From Glandiceps talaboti (taxonomy: Eukaryota > Hemichordata > Enteropneusta > Spengelidae): DNA of 64,000 nucleotides. Below are positions 11,239 through 24,242 of the stretch, in pieces (position 1 is the stretch's first letter; each line of letters begins with the position of its first letter). Position numbers and translations under genes: made by a program. The stretch spans positions 6,698,634 through 6,762,633 of the forward strand of contig NC_135562.1 of the NCBI RefSeq assembly GCF_964340395.1, written 5' to 3'. The notes below the pieces were generated by a model. That model was not told where the DNA came from and did no database searches. It saw only the letters and a list, made by a program, of their open reading frames with translations.

Positions 11239-14200
11239 ATGACACGAAGAAACAGGAAAGTGGCGACCGAACAAGATGGTGGCGTGTATGGCTGGCTTAT
11301 TGTTCTCGCATGTCATGTGTGTAGCATGTTTATGCTTGGAGTGTATGTGTCCATTGGTCCCGTTTTCATAGCGCTACAAGACTACTTTGATTCCGGATCA
11401 GCTCGCACGTCCTGGATTGTGGCCTTATTTATGTGCTTGACAATGGGTTTAGGTAAAGTATAAAACTCTCTACATGTAATGCATTGACCATATAAAACTG
11501 TGCTCTCTGCACATGTCACAATGGTCTGTGGTTGAACTGGAATACGATGAAGGGTGGAGTCATGACGGGCGAATGGTTAGAGTGGCCGGCTTGGACTCTG
11601 CAGGTTGCAGGTTCGAGCACCATTCCTGCCGTTTGTTTCTGAGTGGCTAAGGTCCTTGTGCAAGATTAGTAGGATAGAGGTTGCAATGTGAATGCTTTAA
11701 TCACATGCGCTTAAAAAGGCTGCAATGGATTGTATGCTCCCCAGGGAGCAGTGAGGAAGTACATGTATAAAGGGCCGTTGTGCCGCTATAGATCCGAACC
11801 CGGGTTAGTAATTGTGGGAAAGCTATAATATATAAGAACTAACATTATTATTATTTATTATAAGTTGTGTAATGGATTATCATATCATTCAGTGACCTTT
11901 GTGGTAAACCGTTTGATTTCTGGGAGAGGGGTAGGGGATTTTCGAGAAAAAAAAGTAAGAGAAAAGCAAACATAAACCAGTATTAGTATATATACATTTG
12001 TAGGATCTTGCTATGTGTGCTTTAGTAGAGAAACGTAGTAGAGAAGCGTTTCTTAGTCAGAAAATGTTATCCAAAATAAATTTACACCCATGTGGCCACT
12101 TTAGTAGACTGTAAGTATATATAAGGGGTACTTTTGGAGAAATCACGCAGTAGTGTTAATTCCTAACTTTCCTACATGAACATGTGCGAATATCAAGTTC
12201 CAAGTCCAAATGAGTTCAAATATCGCTTCTGTTTTATCCAAACTCTCATATGGCAAATTTCCATGATGCTTGCATAACATTCTAAAAGTCCTAAATTTTA
12301 ATTCCAAATATAATACTTTTCTTTTGAAAATGTTCCATCACCCACTCTTTGTTAATCTCCAGGTCCTATTGCAAATATATTAGTGAAGAAAATAGGATAT
12401 AGACGTACCGTAATGCTTGGAGGTCTCGTGTCTTCCATTGGATTTCTACTGACTGCTTTTGCACCAAGTCTTGAGTTTATCTACTTCAGTTTCGGGATTT
12501 TATCAGGTAAGCATAGTAATAATTACGTTAATTTGAACTGTTTTCACTTAAAGTGAATATTATTGTTTCTTTACAGGAAAAAGTGCTCATGTGAAAACCC
12601 ATAAATGCAAATGTTTACTTCACTGGGGTTGTCACTTAGTCTCGCTTACCTCGACTGTCCGATTTACCCATCAGCGATTTCAACGAGATGGCTGCGTGCA
12701 GAGGCTGACCAACACTACTAAAATTGTACTAAAATTACACTGTAGTAATTATAAAAGCAATTATGGTTAATCTTCTAACAAAGACGATTTTCGAAAAGTT
12801 AATATGATTTTCGTGAAATGTATACCGAGTTCAATTGATGAAAAGAAAAGTCAATTTTTTTGTTCACAGTTCAAGGTGCAATATTACGGGTTTTCCATGT
12901 GATATAACAAACATTTATAGCGTGTATGTGAATTTAGCATTTTCCACCAAGCCTGCAATGCAACAAAGGCCAAGAGTCAACAGAATCATTCTTTTCGACA
13001 AAACAGCCCTTGCAAATTAAGCTCATCCTTAAAAACACGACATTGTATGCAATATAACAATATTCATCATAAGATGAGATAATGACCAACAAACTGCCAG
13101 GTTTCATCTAACTTAGAAGACACAAACAATATATAATGTTTCAGCGTATTGATATAAGCTGTGATGTAAATCGAGTTAATTTTGCTCACAGTAGGCAGGC
13201 GTTCTTATAACCAGTTCTTTTCCAAAATTTATTTTCATAGAATTCCTGATCTTCCCGTTTATTTCGGGGTTCGAAATATGAGCCAAAACTTTCAAAATGT
13301 CCATTACATTTTTCTTTCACATGACTGGCGCTCGTATAATGATGTTAATCTCCAATATGTATCTTCATTCAGCTCGAAATACTCGTGACCTAAGGGTTTT
13401 GTCACTAGGGGTTAGTGAAAAAGCCCCCTTAAGTGACTCGTATTTTCCATGGCTGAAGGAAGAAATATATTTAGGAAATAAGATCTAATTATCGCCACAT
13501 ACAATCCATTTCAGATATTTCGCAAGCTAAACTTCTTACCACATTGGTGGTTAAGACTTATGTTAATCAGACGGTTACGTTCACCACCCGATGATTGGCT
13601 AATTACCGCTTGCTACTCTGCAAACATTGGCGCCAATTCGTCAAGTATAAATCCACATAAATTAGATACGCCTTTTACTAAGTAGGTATCAGCTACTTGT
13701 GGTATCTATCAAAATAAAAAAAACAAATAACGCTAGCAGCTTCTGTACGTATATCTTAGATAGCTGAAAGCTGGCTTTCTGCTGTACATGTAATAATAAT
13801 AAACCTTCCCCAAAAGGTGTACTTATATGAATAATTATGTCTACAGGGTGTGGTTATGGTCTGATATTGTCTCCAGAACTTGGAATAGTTGGTCTTTACA
13901 TACGGAAGCGATATGCCTTGGCGAATGCCCTGGTGATGTGTGGCGCTGGGACAGGGGCGTTCATATTTTCACCAATCTGGCAATTACTTATTGATACATA
14001 TGGTTGGAGAGGGGCATTCATCATATTTTCTGCGATAAATGCCAACTTGTGTGTATGTGGAGCACTCTTCCGCACACCGTTGACATCCACAGCAATGACA
14101 AATATTGAGATGGAAAGCAGTCAGCACCAAATCTCATCTGATGTAAACGAAACTGGGGAAATTTCAGCTGATAAACCTTCTACCCTTAGAAAATGTTGTG

Positions 14201-15428
14201 ACGTCTGTGATTTCGGTCTCTTCACTCGATACCCAACCTACTCACTTATTCCATACGCATTGTGTCTTGGAGTGGGAGTAGGGTTCTACGGAGCACCAGC
14301 ACATATAGTTGCTCGAGCAAAGTCTAAAAGCCTCGCGTCTGAACGTGACATTGCGCTTATCATTCCCATATTTGCCGCTGTTGGATTGATTGGCCGAATA
14401 TCTCCAGCTATTTTATCACATCACAAATTTCGAACGCTAAGCAGTTTAAGGATCTTCGCATCAGCCTTTATCTTATCTGGAATAACACATCTTCTTAGTT
14501 CACTGGCTGATTCGTATACAACTTACTGTGTATATGCCGCATTTCTTGGATTATTTACTGGCGTTTTCTTCACCTTATTTTCTCATACTATTAATGATAT
14601 TGTTGGACCTACAAACTTGACAGCAGGCATATCTGCAGCTACTCCATGTGAAGGATTGGGAGGATTGATAGGTCCACCAATAGCTGGTAAGAATGTTTCA
14701 GCAAGATACTTTTCTTTACTGATCAGGACATCGTGTAGATCTAGATCACATGTACAACACCTACTTTGTCCTGTCTACGTCGCTGATCTGTGTCGCTGAT
14801 AGCTCCCATTGAATGTAGGCGAGAGCAATAACCATATATACAGATCAGATATGTGAGAGCTTTCATAGATCATAGCTCTCCAATGTGAAAAGTCTAGCAC
14901 TACTGAAAGTGTATATAACAAATTTAGAGTCAGATTACTTGTTTCTGATGTCATTTTACTCTGGGTGAAAGTCATACAATCATGATTGCTGATCTTATTT
15001 CACAACGTGTGCTATTGAGAAGACAGTTTATCAGTGCCTAGTCTCTGAAATCTTCAATACTGACAATACCAGGAGGCAACTAATCGGTCTGAGAAAAGTA
15101 AATTCTGGTAAAGTGAATACTCTGTACCTCACTTGTTGTACAATACACACTGACATGTAGATAGTAAATGGATGACTTAAGTAAGGAGGGTGACGTTTAC
15201 ATTTTGTTATTTATCATAGACTACTTTTTCTCTACAGGGTGGATATATGATGTAACCAATGATTATGACAATTCATTCTACTTGTACGGTTGCTGTATGG
15301 TGTTTACTGGTATTACTGTCCTTCTCTTGCAACCAATTACTGAACGATGTCAGCAAAGGGAGGATGAGGAGAGAGTTATAAGTACTTGTGACATTGAAAA
15401 AGTATCAACAGGAACGAACACCGGCTAA
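11239..15428 (+). CDS. SLC16/MCT-like transporter, copy 2 (complete)
   Basis: Exons 11239-11452, 12363-12506, 13847-14686 and 15238-15428; 1389 bp, 462 aa, all introns phase 1 with GT-AG ends. The ATG at 11239 gives MTRRNRKVATEQ before the TM1 signature DGGVYGW (residues 13-19); a GTG two codons upstream is not needed. Residues 72-119 come from exon 2 (TM2-TM3 region). Exon 3 begins with [13 protein letters not shown] and carries the TM5 signature YIRKRYALANALVMCGAGTG (about residues 134-153), a hydrophilic loop of about 50 residues, KCCDVCDFGLF before TM7, and GLIGRISPAIL in TM8. Exon 4 gives the last membrane segment and a short charged tail. The fold and family are clear; proton-coupled monocarboxylate transport is known for some members only. 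A SINE sits in intron 1. Continuing exon 3 past the donor only reads intron. Confidence 0.92.
11561..11861 (+). mobile_element. tRNA-derived SINE, near full length
   Basis: Lies in intron 1 of transporter copy 2. The head looks like a tRNA: an A-box-like GAATGGTTAGAGTGGCC and a B-box-like GGTTCGAGCACC about 45 bases apart. The body has TTTCTGAGTGGCTAA-GTCCTTG and TGCTCCCCAGGGAG, a block found in SINEs of several marine invertebrates, and the tail is ATTATTATT-rich. A head-less relative lies at 27650-27900. Confidence 0.8.
12507..13846. other. Intron 2 of transporter copy 2
   Basis: A 1.34 kb intron with no repeat or nested gene that I can recognise. The same intron is only 193-917 bp in the other copies, so this one has grown. 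Its first 60 bases weakly match sequence beside the inverted exon 2 relic. Confidence 0.6.
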
Positions 15429-15499
15429 AATATTAGAAACGTAAAGACAATATGATACAGATGTTTAGAATATTAAAGTTCAAACATATCTAAGAGGGC

Positions 15500-16975
15500 G
15501 TAACTGTCAATGTGCATGCAGGTGAGAAAGGGCCCGTCTTCAAATTTCGGACAATTTTCGATTTGGATATATCCCAGCGGGCTAGAAAGTGGTTTTCTAA
15601 TAGGCAAAAGGTTTGCTGTTATACTTGTACAAGTTTCATATTAAAGAAATGGCTTCAAATCAAGAAAAGAGACAGAGACCAAATTCCACTACTTCGGACT
15701 CTTGAAGTGAAGAAGCCACGTCACTTAATGGCCAAGATGTTATGGGCTTACTCCAAGAGCTACGAGCGGGTCCGTCCACCATACAAGGCTCCCTTGACAG
15801 CAAAATGTATAGATTGAGGAACGATATAACAGCGGTTATACAGTAAAGATGCAAGAATTGAAGGATGAGTTTGCCATGGAAATATTTCGACTGGAAGGTA
15901 AAATTATTTTAGTTGAACAAAACCTACAATCATTACCAGCTGGGCAATTTGGTATTCATGATGCCGACTCAACAGATAACGCTGACATTACGCTTATTGC
16001 TACTGGAATTCCATACATTGAGAACGAAAATATACAGGATGAAGTAAAGGCCGTTTTACGAGAACTAAGTGACAATGTAATATCGAAGGTTAATGCTCTG
16101 AGTGCTGTACGTCTTCGTCGTCGTCGTCGTCGTCGTCGTCGTCAGGGTCTACCTGGTCTTGTAAAGTTCGCAGTCGAAAGTATATCTCAGAAAAAGAAAA
16201 TACTGCAAGCAAAACAACATTTGAAATCCAGTCAGAGATATAGCCATACCAGTTTTCTTCTAAGCGAACTGCCTAATGGAAAAGACTACCGTATTACAGC
16301 TAATGGTCGAATTGTGAAAAAGACAAGTTGCTCATCTTAACGTGGGTGGATTGACTACGTGGTTCAATCAGCTTAGAACTGAAATATTACTAAATACAAT
16401 AGCTGATATAATCAGTGTTAATGAAACTCACCATTACTGTTCTTCACCAATTGTTTCAGTTATGTTTTGATTCAGGGAAGATTCCTGGAGTGTGGAAGCG
16501 AGCTATTGTTGTTCCAATCCCTAAAGACAAGACTAAAAATAATAGAATCCCTGGAATTAGTTTACAGTCTACTATTGCTAAACTTTATAGTTCTTTATTG
16601 AATTCTAGGACTTTGGGTTATTTTAAGGATAGAAATATTTTGGTAGATGAACAAAATGGGTTCAGAAGTAATAGATCTTTTCAAGATCATATTTCTGTTT
16701 TGTCACATGTCTATTTTTTTTAAAATAGACTAAATAATTGTTTATCAACTTTCGTTACCTTTATTGATTTACAAAAAGCATTCGACTATGTGAATAGGAA
16801 TGCTATGCTATATAAACAATTGTTAAATGGCATTGATGGCAAAATGTATGATAGTATCAAGGCTATGTACAAAGATACTGAAGCTTGTATTAGGGTCAAT
16901 GATTTGTTAACAGACTGGTTTCAAACTGATAGTGGAGTTCTTCAAGGTGACAATTTGTCACCATCTTTATTTGCA
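15500..16975 (+). mobile_element. APE-type non-LTR retrotransposon (LINE), internally deleted and 3' truncated
   Basis: ORF1 starts at ATG 15649 and is broken by at least two stop codons, then is open from 15849 to 16340 (LIATGIPYIENENIQDEVKA, a run of Arg from a CGT repeat, then LPGLVKFAVE and KKKILQAKQHLKSSQRYSH), typical of LINE ORF1 proteins. At 16335-16430 the next protein starts with LNVGGLTTWFNQLRTEILL and SVNETH, the beginning of an AP-like endonuclease. Most of the endonuclease is deleted. Reverse transcriptase pieces follow: GVWKRAIVVPIPKDKTK, LVDEQNGFRSNRS-QDH, then FIDLQKAFDYVNR and DSGVLQGDNLSPSLFA, with a stop and frameshift between them. The sequence ends before the catalytic DD block. 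Dead copy; clade not assigned. Confidence 0.85.
16110..16143 (+). repeat. (CGT)n expansion inside LINE ORF1
   Basis: About ten CGT triplets in frame give nine or ten consecutive arginines where related ORF1 proteins have a short Arg/Gly/Pro linker. It is a local microsatellite gain within the element. Confidence 0.85.
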
Positions 16976-17075
16976 AATCAGAGGGGAGGGTCACCTTAAT
17001 TTGGGACTCAAAGAAGGGGGTCATCATTTTTACGAAGTGAATAAAGGGGGGGGGGGGGGTCACATTGTTTTCAAC
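16976..17075. repeat. G-rich repeat replacing the LINE 3' end
   Basis: The LINE similarity stops at about 16975 and is followed by GGGGAGGGTCACC, GGGGGTCATC and a G-run with GGTCAC. The blocks are reverse-complement relatives of the C-rich repeat at 5160-5280. Confidence 0.6.
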
Positions 17076-19560
17076 TAAACAAAATCATGAGCCACGCTCC
17101 TGTACTTAAATGTTCATACATTTAATATCATAACTAGGCCAAAGCCCATAAGCTCGCACAGCAGGGTAGATTCATTTGTGAGTGGCTGCCTCATGATGAT
17201 ATCATAGATAGCGCTCTCAGCGAGGAGATTGCACTTCCTACATTGAATGTGCATGCGTAGTCATTGGACCGCAATACATCCTTGAGAAAAACCACCAAAA
17301 AAAATTGCATATTATATAGGACACACATCCATACTAGTCATTGAGCCGCTATGCTGCTGCTTGCGGGTGCTGTGCGAGGTATTAAACAAAAAATGTATGT
17401 CCATAAAATAAACCATAAACAAATAGCTATAAATATACATTCAAATATAACAAAAACTATGTTTCTTGATACATCCAATACATATGGTATGGCATCACAA
17501 CACTGCACCATGGCCACTTTTAAGCAACAGTTATTTGTTAGAAATGACTTCTCACTATTGCATGCCATGAGTTGCATTGTGTCATCTTGTGGTAGAAAAA
17601 CTTGCTTGTATAGCTGTACATGTAACACATAAGAAATGAAATACCTTAAGATTTACTCGCTCTAAAATATGTTCCTTCATTGACCTGAACATGTGGAATT
17701 GTGCACAAACATAACCAATTTAGGACACTTTGAAATAATATGTGGCAAACACTGTGACTGAAAGTGCCTGACCCAGCCTGTGTCTAGATATTGGAGGTAT
17801 TCAATGTCCATGTATATAGTTAGTCTAGTTCCTATACATTTTGTACATCTAATGTATGGTAACTACAATCATCTCAATTAGAAGTCCCAAATTGATTTAT
17901 GATTGAGATCAATAGTTCAATGTAGGGTAAAAACTAAATTCTTTTAGTGTGGGGTGGGGTGAGAGGAGGTCTTGAAATGAAATCTGTTTTGTACCCCAAT
18001 ACAAACAATTCTAAAAATGTCAGATTGAAAAATGGGAAACAAATTTGTTATGCATGCCACTAAAATACATTTATTGTGCCAATAAAAGAGCTATTTTTCC
18101 TCACTACATACTAGCTTTGTATTCATAGCACTACATAATACTCATACTGATTTGAAATTGATTGTGCTGTGTGCAACAATTTTACCAATTTAGTTAGAAG
18201 GGGATGGCGAAGGGGTTCTGATGCCTTACTAAAAGAATGTTTTTTACCTCCTGATCTCACCCCTAATGTGTTGATTTATCATACATGTACAAACTATTGA
18301 ACTGTTACTTTGCATAGCTATATACATGTCTTATCAAAAATTACTTTTCAGTGTTTGTGTTTCACTTCTTCTCTGATACTTGTGACCATCACCAAGTTTA
18401 ATACATGTTACCAGGCTACATGTGAAACCCCCTTTTCTCTTGCTATTGTTTTACACCATAAACTACCAAGAAAGAAATATATTCCAAGGTGAACACAATA
18501 TTAATCAGATTCTCGGAGAATATATATTATGTGAATGACTGATAAACAAAGTTATAAACACATATTTGTTTGATGATGATCTAGTAGCCAGGATTGCATT
18601 AATATTGCATATTTAGGTGGTCATACCTAGTGTATAATAGAAACTGGAATCTGATAAGATTTGTAGTGTCAATAACATGACGAGTAGAACAATTTAGATT
18701 AACTTCATTTATAAACTATCTATGAAAATTGCCATTACGAAACCTTCAAGTCACAAATTCACTTTTGCCCCAAACTGCAATATAAGTGAAGCATTGATTG
18801 TGAAACAGCCAAGCATTTACATGACATGTTCTGTAACTAGTGTGGTAGCTAGGTAATACATGTATATGTATATGTATAGTTATGTTTCAACTAATAAGTA
18901 ATGTTAAAGAATTCATGTAAGAAACAGGGACAAGAACAAATATTGACATGTACCACATTTCAGACAAGGCTATATGCCATTGTAGAAAGGATTTTTTTTC
19001 TTCCATCACAATTTAAAACACAATGACCCCCCCCCCCCCATCCACAATTTTCAAAACAGCTTCTTTCGCAGTGAGTGAACCTGCGCGATCACAGAACAAA
19101 TGTAATTTTACCCCTTTCATATATAGTTGGTTAAGTACGTCAATATTAACGATATTATCGACATTTTATTGTATTCTGAATCTGATAGAAATATTCTGAG
19201 ACATAACTCGGGAAACAAATGCCTGTGTGTGAAACCCCCGTAGACAAACGTGAACTAACTGTTGCTTTGGTGTATTACGTTGGCGGAGGCGCCCCGTTCG
19301 AACTGTTGAAGTGTAATATTTTGACGTACTTGTGTGTGAGAATAAAGACTTTATACCCAGCTACAACGTGTTATATATTGTTTGCATTTCCAATCCACTC
19401 TCGTATGTGCATAACGTAGGCTGTTGTTGGCTGCATGCATTATACCTTTGTTTACTAGGGGGTCAGACAAGGGAATTCTGTAACTCGTTTGCAATGGCGT
19501 GATGTTAGTACAGATACAATAAAACCGTCAGAACCCAACGACTCGTCTCACTCGTCATTA
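17076..19560. other. Spacer before transporter copy 3, no gene seen
   Basis: Contains MITE-like family A (17917-18260) and a poly-C run near 19025. Reading frames of 60-96 codons on both strands (for example around 17340-17630) show no family features, lack splice context and overlap each other. I see nothing else in it. Confidence 0.5.
17917..18260 (-). mobile_element. MITE-like dispersed repeat, family A, copy 2
   Basis: Minus-strand relative of 3838-4070. Its two ends resemble each other in inverted orientation: the left side reads GTAGGGTAAAAACTAAATTC on the plus strand, the right side GGAGGTAAAAAACATTC on the minus strand. About 340 bp, no reading frame. A fragment of the same end occurs near 9115-9210. 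Confidence 0.7.
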
Positions 19561-19593
19561 CTTGCCACTAGCGACAGGAAACTGCGACGGGTG

Positions 19594-19604
19594 CTTTATA
19601 TAAT
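19594..19604 (+). promoter_or_regulatory. Possible TATA element of transporter copy 3
   Basis: TTTATATAAT lies about 235 bases upstream of the ATG at 19838 in a region with no other strong AT element nearby. Spacing would allow a 5' UTR of about 200 bases. Only the motif supports it. Confidence 0.3.
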
Positions 19605-19837
19605 ACATTCCATACGTCGATAGTCCATGATAGTACGATTACACAGGGCAACCTTTGACCCCAACCGTCATATATCAACATATACTGTACGTTCTACCTG
19701 CAGATAATTGTCGATAGCATTCAGTATTGGCTTTCATCATTGTTTCAATTGTTGTGCAATAGTATGATGTATTCTGGAAGAGATCTCCGAAATTACAAGA
19801 TTGCCAAAATTCTTTCCGGCGCTGAAGAATAAGAAGC

Positions 19838-22800
19838 ATGGCACAGGATGGTGGTGTCTACGGTTGGGTGGTGGTTTTAGCGTGTCACGTTTGTGGCATG
19901 TTTGTGTTTGGGATATATCAGTTCCTAGGCCCTGTTTTCGTGGCGCTGCAGATGTCCTTTAATTCTGGATCGTCTCGAACGTCGTGGATATTGTCGCTAT
20001 TCATGTGTCTGGAAATGGGACTAGGTAATATTTATATTTTTATATCTACTTACACAACAAAGGAATATAAATTTAAGGTCGTCGTTGTGGTAATTTTGAC
20101 CCACATAGCAGAAACTGAAACCATGACTGTGTTATTTGATTCCTACTCTTACAACTGCCGACATCAGATCGTGGATAAATGGACCTATAACAACCAGTTC
20201 ATACACGGTCTGATGTCAGCAGTTGTATGTGTAGTGTGTTAATAACCGGGGATATTCTCCGTAAAACTCACTGAACTGACTGTAAGCATTAGTCGGCTTT
20301 AGCTTGAACTCATTTCCCCATAGACGCCATTGGCATTGAAGGGGTCAGGTTTTTGAAATCTGTCCTTGCGATTAGCAACTTACAAATGATACACCCCATC
20401 CCCTTCTGTGACTTTTATCCAGGTTTTATACATTATTAACAAGGGGTCAAAGTGTAAAAAAAGAGGGTGGTCGAGTAAGTATTTAGGTCAGCCATTTGGA
20501 ACATTCACCAGTGTAGAACAACAATTTGTCAGTTCAAGTGCCACTACACCAGTTCCCGTCATGTCATCGGGATGGACAGTTCACTGCCACACGCTCGACC
20601 ATTCAGTGAACTGGAATCTTTCAGCGTCACGAAATATCATGAATATTCATGAGCACGGCTCACCGCCATTCTTCCCCAAGTCTTCGGAACTTGTCGGCAG
20701 AAGTTTCGCCCTTTGTTTAAAAGATTCGGTAGTTTTCGGATGTAAACATGCCACACGTGCCACTATATACGACGTACGAAGAAAGATGGCAACTGCTGAA
20801 AGCGGTAAGTACGAGCTCGTACGAGTTATCATCCCTTTTTGACCTATTGATCGGTCTGGCAGCGAGGTCAGATTTTGCTCAAAAGTCCGTGCCAAGTTCA
20901 TGGGTACATATGTAAGACTAAATGTCTTTTTAGAGGTTTTCCTTTGCATATATCGCTGTAGTCAGTCTGAAAGAGGATTTTCCAAGCTTTACAACGAGGG
21001 GTCAGAATTTTTTGTCGGACAATGGGGCGCGATGGGGCGCGTTTTTTCGGGAGCAGTGTAAATTCTCGGTGATCAGAGCGAGAGTGTCCACGTATTCAAC
21101 ACTGTGTACTATGTGTGACACGTTGTTTGTCACTGTCAGCCTAGCGCCTGTTGACTTTCTTGGAGTAGATTTGTTTTGGTGAGGGAATAGCTATCTGAGT
21201 TCTAAAACGAATTTCTGGAAAACGTAATCACGGTAACGTAAGCCTTATTTACATGCGTGATAGTGGATGAAAGCTTCGTTGTGTTGTGTGGTCATTGTCG
21301 ATCGATCGTCGGATATATGCGTGAGTAAATGGATTAGACGCGTAGACGTAGACGTACATCGTATGCAAAGCATGTGTATACAATCATAAATGTAATCATA
21401 TGTTGACACTTGGTAGGTAATGACAATGTAACTGTTACAGATAAATTATTTGTGTCAATTTTTGCCAGCTGCTTTCAACATTGGTCGATAGAGTACTAAT
21501 GAATATTTTTTCGTCCGACAGCATCATCGTCAGTCTTGCTATCACCATCCACAGAGCCAAAGCAAATCGAGCCAGGAGATATCAAAACTATCAAAAAATA
21601 GTAAACATGCACTTGAAACCAGGCCATAAAACAAAATGTAATCCAAGATGTGATAATTTTAATAGTAGTAACAACAACAACAACAACAGATATGGTTGAT
21701 AGTACTCTGATAACCATCATACCCAGCACATTATGTTACCAGATTTGCCCGAGTTCCAAAGTTAACAGAATTTTACTTTGAGTAATGTCATTTTGTACAG
21801 TGTATCATCTTAGTTATTTCTATAAATTTATTCTAGTTAATTTTATCTGCTGTGTATGCATGGTTATATTTTATTATGATCCATACAAATGTTTTTCTTT
21901 TGTTTTGTTTTTATAGCTATCAGGCTCTCTGTGACTGTCCCACAAGTGTATAGATGGATTTACATCCGGAAGTCGACAACCCTCATGATCTAACTGCTAT
22001 TGATGAATACAGATTAGAAGTAAACAAGAAACTTGTTGAAACAAAATAGCAGAAAAAAGAAAAACACATTGAATTGTACGAGGAAGTCGATGACCTTCTC
22101 ACTATTGAGATAGCAGAAATAAACCTTCAATATAAAATTTAAGTTGCTGTGATCACAACAGTCCCATATGGATACATTTACAAAAGGACAGTCTGTTTTT
22201 CAACTCACTTCATAAATCTTCTCCAGGAAAGAACATTATCAAGCTCCTGTACATATTTGGTGGTTTGTAACACAAAATTCAATCTCTTCTTTTTGTCTAC
22301 TTCTAGCTTGGACTATTTACTAGGTTGATCTTGACTATGTCCTTGTAACATATACCAGGATTAGTGCAATCTATTTCATGTAACAATGACAGTTTAGTTG
22401 TGATATTACCATACCAAACATGTTCCTCAATGATTGGCTTATCTGTTCTATTGAAGTAGTATCTGGTTGATGATTCATTCAAACTTGACTTGTTTTTGAG
22501 AAGACTCTTATGACTCATTTATAAGTTAAACACTTCATGGGGGCCATGAACTGTCAAGCTTTGGATAAACGTAAAATGATGTAATGTGAAAGATAACAAC
22601 AACTCTCTGCAGTTGTATTTTCAATACTTTATTTAACATGGAGAAAATAAATAAAAATGAATATGTAATATATATATGTGGCTAATAAAATATATAAATA
22701 CATAAAATATATCATCTGCTTCAGTTTACACTTTGTAACATGTATTTAACTTCACTTGTTTGCAATGGCCCTGAGTCCTGCTATAAATAGTTTTCAGCAT

Positions 22801-24146
22801 GTCAGTCAATATCTTCACATTTGACTTTATGTAGAGGAAGACTTTCATCTTGTACAAACGTGTAATTTTTCATCTGTTGACAAGAGAGAACCAGAAATTT
22901 AAATTAGACATTGATTTCAATTCAAATCACTGCTGAGTAATTTCACGGGACAATTGTGGAAACTGTTTCAAAACAAAACAAAAATATAGGTGTGCGTGCA
23001 AAGTCTTGCATATGAGATAAAATTAAAGTTTTGATGTGATGGAACAAATCAGGTGATTTGTTACTAATTGTCAGTCACGGCCAACAAACAAGAAACCCCT
23101 GAACATCAACCAAATAAGTGTGCTGATTAGTATTTCTTCACACTAATACATGTTAAAGAAATATCGTTTCAATGGGTACAAAATACTTATTTTCACCAAA
23201 TACCATATCACTCTTTTATCAAATTATCAGCATAAATATTGATTCTTAGTATTTCCAAGTCACAATATTACCCACATTTGAATTTATATTCTCAACAAAA
23301 ATATTTCGATCAATTTAGAACAAATTACATTAATTACAATCAATTGAAATCTTACCCTTTAACACGTTTTTTGTTTATACAGAATGTTATTCCTTAGTTC
23401 ACAACCTTACGTGTTTTAGCCAGTTATAAAAGATAATATACACATTTGCCTGTGCTAGTCGTCGCCTCGCTCCGTAGCACTGAATACACCCGTCCTGATA
23501 GGAAACTGTGAATGCCTATCTGGCACTTGCTGTGATGTTGCGAAATAATCAGTACATCGGTTATAGTATTGCCCCGGTTCGGAGCAATGCGACGACTTTC
23601 GTCTTAGATAAAATGTAGGAAAAAAGGCACGAACGAACGACTATCGACAGTGTACTAGTGACAGTGTAGTCTCGAGTCCCAATCAAGTAGCATTGTGTTG
23701 AGGTGTTCAGTTTGGCAATTTATTCTTTAAAAAGTTATATTGACAGCTCTTTTTTATCCAGCATGTAGTCAAAATTTAAAACTGAGAAAGAAAAGTACCA
23801 TATTTACCCTGATTTTAAAAGCTCAGCCACGCCGAAAACTCCCGTAAGCCACGAACCATACACGCCGTAGGGTACGATTGACCATTGAAGTGCTCGACCA
23901 TGTAGACAGGAAGTTAGGCGTGGAGTAATGGATATAAGAACAAACGCGCGTAACCTCTGACCAGTTGACTGAAAAGATGACATCATCGATCCTCTCATTG
24001 GCTACTTGTACTGTCCATCCCGATGACATGACGGGAACTGTACACAGCATTATTCATGATATGTAAATTGTGCATAATTTGGCAAAACGGTAAAAGCTAC
24101 AGTCTTGTTTGCATCCCCCCTCCCTCCCTCCCTCCCTCCCCCTCTC

Positions 24147-24242
<96 letters not shown>

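Noticed and set aside
11561-11640. A functional tRNA gene
   Set aside because: A and B boxes are present, but no acceptor stem closes, and the sequence continues into a SINE body shared with 27650-27900.
17338-17632. Overlapping frames of 93-96 codons on both strands
   Set aside because: They mirror each other, start at no convincing context and resemble no family.
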